DNA of 64,000 bases from Tremella fuciformis (lineage: Eukaryota > Basidiomycota > Tremellomycetes > Tremellales > Tremellaceae): NCBI GenBank assembly GCA_032768795.1, contig CP136495.1, positions 498,501-562,500 of the forward strand, read 5' to 3'. Both the position numbers and the translations under genes were made by a program. Under the pieces are notes generated by a model. That model had not been told where the DNA came from. It saw only the letters and a program-made list of their open reading frames with translations, and made no database searches. Of this stretch, positions 59,552-64,000 are shown in pieces (positions within the stretch are counted from its first letter, which is position 1; each line of letters starts with the position of its first letter).

Positions 59552-60796
59552 ATGTCCTCTGCACCTACGACCGGGTACGGCCTTAGGAACCGAGGCGCGA
59601 CAGGCAATCCCGACGCAGAGCATGAGCTGATCACTCCTCCCACTGGGACTACCACGGAGGAAGGAGAAGGAGTCCAAGGTACGCCAGGCGTGTACGAGCC
59701 AGGCGCTCAAGAAGACACGATGGAGTCTACCCAGGATGATGGGCTCTCTTCGATCAGGACCCAACTCGATAAGATTGGTGAGGCACTGTTGCTTTTGAGT
59801 CAGAATCAAAGGATGATGACTGAGCATCGAGTGAACCAATTCGAGACTAATACGAACAAATCGAACAACAAGGAACCAAAGGTCAACTCTCCGGACGAGT
59901 ATCAAGGAGAAAGGAACAAGCTCACCGGATTCCTGACGCAGTGTCAGCTGGTCTTCGACTTACAACCAGCCCGATACGCCACCGACTATGCCAAGATCCG
60001 ATATATGATATCGTTCTTTAGGAAGGCGCCACTGCACTCTATTGAGGCGCACTTAGCTAAGGATGTCGACGATCAGCCTAGATGGCTTCACGATTACGGG
60101 TTGTTCATCAAACACATCAAACGAACCTACGGAGACCCAGATGAAGTTCATACAGCCGAACGGAAACTATTAGCGATCCAACAAAAGTCTTCTGTTACGA
60201 ATTACTTTGCAGAGTTCGAACAGTTATCATCATTGCTGGATTGGCCCGATTCGGTTCTCATCGCCAAGGCTAGGGAAGGCTTGAAGCCCTCTCTCAAGGA
60301 CGCCATCGCTACCAAGGTGGAGGAAATCCCTAAGACCTGGAACGACTTTGTCACGGTGATCACGAGACTTGATGAACGCATGTTCGAGAGGGAACAAGAG
60401 AAGAAGAACGAACAAGGACGCCCAGAGAGGCATGAACCGCGACAAATAGAAACGAATAGTGGGCGAGTGCGACCAGCTGTTACCAGTTTTAACCGCTCAT
60501 CAGAAACCAGCACAGTCAAGAGCACTCAGCCACCGCGTGCGACCACCCCATGGAATGGCAACCCATTCGCAGGCCTAGGTATGCGACCACGCCTGAGTGA
60601 GTTCGAGAAGCAGAGACGAAGGGATTCGGGCTTATGCTTTTCTTGCGGACAGAGTGGTCATCAGGCCAAGGACTGTTCGCAATTGACGCGATCTCAAGGA
60701 ACGGTGGTCTCTTCCAATGCTACGAACACCTACCAGCGTACCACGACCCCTTCTACGAGCTCGCAACAGTCAAAAGTAAGCGCCCCGTCGAATTGA
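59552..60796 (+). CDS. element 3 gag
   Basis: 414 residues from ATG 59552 (MSSAPTTGYGLRNRGATGNP). The capsid-like region has SPDEYQGERNKLTGFLTQCQ, FFRKAPLHSIEAHL, HIKRTYGDPDEVHTAER and YFAEFEQLSSLLDW. A single CCHC knuckle CFSCGQSGHQAKDC lies near residue 367. The layout is like gypsy-2 Gag (P-DEY-G-R-KL). The stop at 60796 is followed by pol in the -1 frame. No canonical slippery heptamer was found in the overlap. Confidence 0.9.
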   Translation: MSSAPTTGYGLRNRGATGNPDAEHELITPPTGTTTEEGEGVQGTPGVYEPGAQEDTMESTQDDGLSSIRTQLDKIGEALLLLSQNQRMMTEHRVNQFETNTNKSNNKEPKVNSPDEYQGERNKLTGFLTQCQLVFDLQPARYATDYAKIRYMISFFRKAPLHSIEAHLAKDVDDQPRWLHDYGLFIKHIKRTYGDPDEVHTAERKLLAIQQKSSVTNYFAEFEQLSSLLDWPDSVLIAKAREGLKPSLKDAIATKVEEIPKTWNDFVTVITRLDERMFEREQEKKNEQGRPERHEPRQIETNSGRVRPAVTSFNRSSETSTVKSTQPPRATTPWNGNPFAGLGMRPRLSEFEKQRRRDSGLCFSCGQSGHQAKDCSQLTRSQGTVVSSNATNTYQRTTTPSTSSQQSKVSAPSN

Positions 60797-61870
60797 GAGG
60801 GAGTCGGGGCTCAAACAAACCTCTCACTCTAGGTGCGGCATTCGAGAATTATAACGGAACAGAATTTATTGGGGACGAACTACTACCAAAAAGATCAATT
60901 GTATGCTACGATAACATGACCGAGAATCTACGATTGAGGGTACTCCTAACTGGCGGCCGGGCAAAGCTCCAGTGCGGATTCCCTTCCTTATATTGCCGAC
61001 AAGGATATCTCTCCAACATCCTGTTCGACACTGGAGCCAGCTCCTGCTTTGTCGACTGGAGGTCAGAGATAGCCCAGACCTTAAACCACACCGTGATTGA
61101 ACGACCCAAACACGTAGTAATGTTTGATGGACGTACAAGCGCGTTTGGTCTGGTTCACACCTATATCGACACGAACATCCAACTTCATCCCGAATATCCC
61201 CCAATAGATGTCAAATTGCTTGTGACGGAATTAAATGGGGCCGACATTGTATTGGGATGGCCGTGGATGGCCGAGAACGGAGTAACCATTGATGCGAGGC
61301 ATGGATGGGCTGAGTTCCCGTGCACTCCTGTGGTGAGAAAACCACACAGACGAAAAGGGAAGGCTTACAGGAAGCCCTATGCGTCCGGGACAACCTATCC
61401 CAACAACATCGAGATCGCGGAAAGCGGCAATCGATGGAGACCGATCTCAGTAACCCAGGAAGGATCTGGCGAGGCTGGAATAAGCAACGATGGCGAAGGA
61501 GCAACAGAAACGAATAGCTGCGAAAAAGCGCCAATGGCGGACGATCCTCTTGAAAGGGCTGGGACGGAAGACGGGACTCCCGTACTCAGTGACCCTTCTA
61601 CGAGGGATGATGAGTCAAGCGATGATTCTAGTGGAATCTACGACGACTACAAATACGGCAAGGATGAAGCCGGAACCGATCCGGAGGATTGGACGGCAAT
61701 CGAAGATTTGCAAGATGTGACTATTTGGAACAAATGGGGACGAATAGCACTTGAGGAGAAAGAATACGACCAAACAAGGGTAGAGGTGAACGGAGTAACC
61801 GCCAGTGAGAGCGACTCGTACACGACCTTGAACGAGAAGGAACAGTCTTCGGCAAAGGAAAGCAAGATTC
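60797..61870 (+). CDS. element 3 pol N-terminal part (aspartic protease), truncated by copia
   Basis: -1 frame relative to gag, open from before gag's stop. Protease blocks: ILFDTGASSCFVDWRSEIAQ and VLGWPWMAENGVTID. A basic linker (RKPHRRKGKAYRKPYASG) and an acidic, disordered segment follow. The frame reaches the copia LTR at 61871 and stops a few codons inside it (61884), so the polyprotein is cut before reverse transcriptase. Confidence 0.85.
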
Positions 61871-62117
61871 CGACGGAATCTTAGCTCTGAGGCAATGGGA
61901 TTCCGGTCACCTGTTGCCCGCTCAGCACTTGCTATGAGTGATGCATTCGGACTTACCTGTTGCCCGCTCAGCACTTGCTATGAGTGATGAGGAGGGCAAC
62001 AGGCGGCGGCATTCTACAAGGTCGTCGAGGGTGTCGGCGTTATAAGCGGAGTTATCGTTGGTGGCAGCTTCCCTGCCTCGTCGAGGGTGAACCTCGTCGA
62101 GGCACAACCTCGTCGAG
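61871..62117 (-). repeat. 3' LTR of copia copy 2
   Basis: Matches 4728-4973 with about one difference, and matches the 5' LTR of copy 1 less well. The LTR may extend further right towards 62200, as for copy 1. The left flank agattc|cgacgg marks the junction in element 3. Confidence 0.88.
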
Positions 62118-62207
62118 GATCGAGTAGCCTCGACGAGGTTACTCGAAGATGAGTCAAGCTCATGTGAGCGTACCACCTATTTCCGTCGCCTCCCCTCGCG
62201 AGCATGT

Positions 62208-64000
62208 CTATTGACTCATCTGCCCTCCTTCTCCTTGTCTTTCCAATCCCAGTAACTGCCGGAGCTGTCTTGTCTTCTCGGCCGAAAGGGTCTTGGTCAG
62301 GATGTCGGCTCGATTGCTGTCCGTTGGTGTGTATTTGAGCTCAAGCAAACCACCAGCTTGATGCTCTCGTATCCACTGGGCTCGCATGTCGAATGCTTTG
62401 TTCAACTTGAACCCGTGTTGATGTTTGGCCAGTTGAATGGCCCCATTGTTGTCGTTGTAGATGGGCACTGCTCCATCTATGCCTAGGTCGAGGTCGTTCA
62501 ATAGTTGCCTGAGCCATATTGCCTCTTTGCCCGCTTCTGTCGATGCAAGGAGCTCTGCCTGTGTCGTCGACAGTGCGACTGTCGGTTGTCGCCTGCTTTT
62601 CCATGATACGATGCCTCCGTAGGTGTTGAAGATATAGCCAGTTGTTGATCGGCGTGTATCGAGACATCCACCCCAGTCTGCGTCCGCCCATCCCAACAGT
62701 GCTCGTCTCCCTCCATGAGCATCGAAGGTGAGAGCAAGATCCGAGGTTCCTCGAAGATACCTCAGTAGGTGCTTTGCGGCCCTCCAATGCGCGAGTGACC
62801 ATTTGCTTATGAAGCGACACAGCAGTGAGGCTGCGTAGGCGATGTCGGGTCGGGTGATAGTGGCGATATAGAGGATTGACCCGGCGAGTGCAGGAAACGG
62901 TTTGTCTCGAGCCTCCTCGACCTCCTTTGGCGTAGCCTCGACGAGCTTTGCGTCTGGCAAGATTGTCTTGCAGGCTTTCCCGGTTTCACCGAAGCGTTGA
63001 AGAACTGCCTCGATGTAGTGCTCTTGTGATAGGTACATCTTCTTGTTTGGCCTGTCTCGGTAGATGTTGATACCGAGGAAGTATGAGACCGGTCCTTGAT
63101 CCTTGCACTCAAGTTCCTTGTCGATCCTCCGCTTGATCTCGTCGATTGTTGATCGATCGTTGCCGGCTATGAGCATGTCGTCAACATGGACTGAGATCAT
63201 GCACCGCTTGTGTCCTTGTCGCAGCGAGTAGATGCATGGGTCCGCTAGGGTCGGTTTGAAGCCTAGCTCCCGTAGGAACTCGTCGAGGCGCTTGTTGAAC
63301 AAGTGCGGTGATTGTCGGAGACCGTATAGTGATTTCCGGAGGTGCAGAACGTGTCCGGCGGCGATGTCGCTGCCTTCTGGTGGCTCGATGAAGATGTCCT
63401 TGTCGATGTTGGCCTTGAGGAATGCTCCAATGATATCTATTTGGTCGCATTCCCAGTCGAGGTAGTTGACGATGGAGAGGAACAGGCGGAATGATGACTT
63501 GTGGGTGACCGAAGCAAAGAGTTCGTCGAAGTCTCGTCCTGAGACTTGTTGAAATCCTCTCACAACGAATCTGGCCTTGTGCTGACTCGCTTTGCCCGTG
63601 TCCCCGTCGATCTTGCGGGTGAATACCCATTTGCCTGTAAGAGTGCGGTGATTCTCCTTGGGAACCATCTCCCACACTCCGTACTTCTCCATCTTTCCCA
63701 TCTCCTCGTCCATGGCCGATTTCCAATCCTCCCAGTCTGCGGCTCGACGAGCTTCGGTGTACGACTGGGGGTTGTTGAGTGACTGGGCTGATAACGCGTG
63801 CTCTATGGCTACTCGGTTATAGTCCATGTCGATGTCGTGCAGAGGGTGATGACTAGGTTCTTGGCCCGCTAGTCTCCCCGACCGTCTTGGCTCATCTGTA
63901 TCGGCCGCTGTGAGCTCGTTTAGTCGACGATCGGGATCCTCTGGTCCGTCGTCGGGATTCGGTTCCGGGCTCGGTGCATCCTCTCGGATGTACTCATTGA
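62208..64000 (-). CDS. copia copy 2 gag-pol, C-terminal part (partial)
   Basis: Open from the stop at 62208 to the window end (about 597 codons). It covers the acidic linker (NEYIREDAPSPEPNPDDGPE), reverse transcriptase (YGLRQSPHLF, VHVDDMLIAG) and RNase H (WADADWGG, YNDNNGAIQL). There are no internal stops. Residue differences from copy 1 cluster in the N-terminal quarter of the visible part (EDWKSAMDEEMGKMEKYGVW against EEWNRAMDEEMTKMEKYGVW). Confidence 0.95.
   Translation of the reverse strand, partial: NEYIREDAPSPEPNPDDGPEDPDRRLNELTAADTDEPRRSGRLAGQEPSHHPLHDIDMDYNRVAIEHALSAQSLNNPQSYTEARRAADWEDWKSAMDEEMGKMEKYGVWEMVPKENHRTLTGKWVFTRKIDGDTGKASQHKARFVVRGFQQVSGRDFDELFASVTHKSSFRLFLSIVNYLDWECDQIDIIGAFLKANIDKDIFIEPPEGSDIAAGHVLHLRKSLYGLRQSPHLFNKRLDEFLRELGFKPTLADPCIYSLRQGHKRCMISVHVDDMLIAGNDRSTIDEIKRRIDKELECKDQGPVSYFLGINIYRDRPNKKMYLSQEHYIEAVLQRFGETGKACKTILPDAKLVEATPKEVEEARDKPFPALAGSILYIATITRPDIAYAASLLCRFISKWSLAHWRAAKHLLRYLRGTSDLALTFDAHGGRRALLGWADADWGGCLDTRRSTTGYIFNTYGGIVSWKSRRQPTVALSTTQAELLASTEAGKEAIWLRQLLNDLDLGIDGAVPIYNDNNGAIQLAKHQHGFKLNKAFDMRAQWIREHQAGGLLELKYTPTDSNRADILTKTLSAEKTRQLRQLLGLERQGEGGQMSQ

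Larger units (their letters stand above)
58906..61870 (+). mobile_element. element 3: gypsy-like retrotransposon, 3' part beyond the copia insertion
   Basis: Leader and LTR, then gag (59552-60796), then protease in the -1 frame up to 61870, where copia copy 2 cuts in. The LTR end is placed at 59502 (CTGACA) because a self-priming site starts 2 nt later. The LTR start is not visible (no second LTR in the window) and lies between about 58820 and 59200. RT and integrase are missing from the visible part and should resume beyond 64000 if the element is otherwise whole. Confidence 0.75.
61871..64000 (-). mobile_element. Ty1/copia copy 2, inverted, runs off the window
   Basis: Same family as 1-4973, minus strand, inserted in element 3. 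The right portion (5' LTR, gag, integrase) is beyond the window. The pol part from 62208 to about 63250 is nearly identical to copy 1; beyond that towards 64000 the two diverge clearly. Confidence 0.95.

Noticed and set aside
60776..60832. An intron (GTAAGC..CTCTAG) joining gag and pol of element 3
   Set aside because: Splicing it leads into a frame that soon stops, not into the protease frame, so a -1 shift remains the better explanation.

Overview
The window is eukaryotic. It carries spliced genes with short introns (mostly about 40-110 nt, GT..AG, often with CTGAC/CTGAT-like branch sites), an MCM4 helicase subunit, ARL2, NADH-cytochrome b5 reductase, aspartate aminotransferase, and a Cap59/CMT1-type glycosyltransferase. 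The last gene and the high intron density point to a basidiomycete yeast, most likely a tremellomycete. That placement is inference; no rRNA is present to confirm it.

Layout. 0-25 kb is a nest of transposons: a Ty1/copia element (1-4973), fragments of solo LTRs (4974-7330), a tandem array of a tiny TRIM-like LTR element (7929-8546), an intact Ty3/gypsy chromovirus (gypsy-1, minus strand, 8549-15379), a small secreted-protein gene (16512-17039), and a second intact chromovirus (gypsy-2, minus strand, 17776-25194). Gypsy-2 sits inside the coding sequence of a host gene and carries an extra four-exon gene on the opposite strand. 26-42 kb is ordinary gene-dense chromosome: a hypothetical gene, MCM4, aspartate aminotransferase, a CMT1-like transferase, CBR1, a signal-peptide/single-TM protein and a fatty-aldehyde dehydrogenase. 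42-57 kb holds unfamiliar minus-strand genes: three bZIP-like proteins, then four proteins with C-terminal cysteine clusters, one of them built of long tandem repeats. Nested solo LTRs lie at 52.7-54.3 kb. ARL2 (57.3-58.2 kb) is followed by a third gypsy-like element (gag-protease, about 58.9-61.87 kb) broken by a second, inverted copy of the same copia family, which runs off the window end.

Main points. (1) All four non-copia LTR families with a visible leader (gypsy-1, gypsy-2, element 3, TRIM) have an 11-15 nt stretch starting exactly 2 nt after the 5' LTR that is perfectly complementary to a stretch inside their own LTR. In the two gypsies that stretch lies about 30-40 nt downstream of a TATA-like box. 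This is the arrangement expected for Tf1-style self-primed reverse transcription. (2) Gypsy-2 carries an antisense spliced gene for a 514-residue cysteine-containing protein. (3) Removing gypsy-2 and one copy of its CCCTT target duplication restores the host reading frame. (4) The two copia copies look recombinant: the 3' LTR of copy 1 matches copy 2 better than its own 5' LTR. (5) A dispersed family on the minus strand at 47-57 kb shares a C-x2-C-x13-C type C-terminal motif.

Limits: everything was read by eye. Exon models were checked for reading-frame consistency but not against RNA or databases. LTR identity statements are visual.
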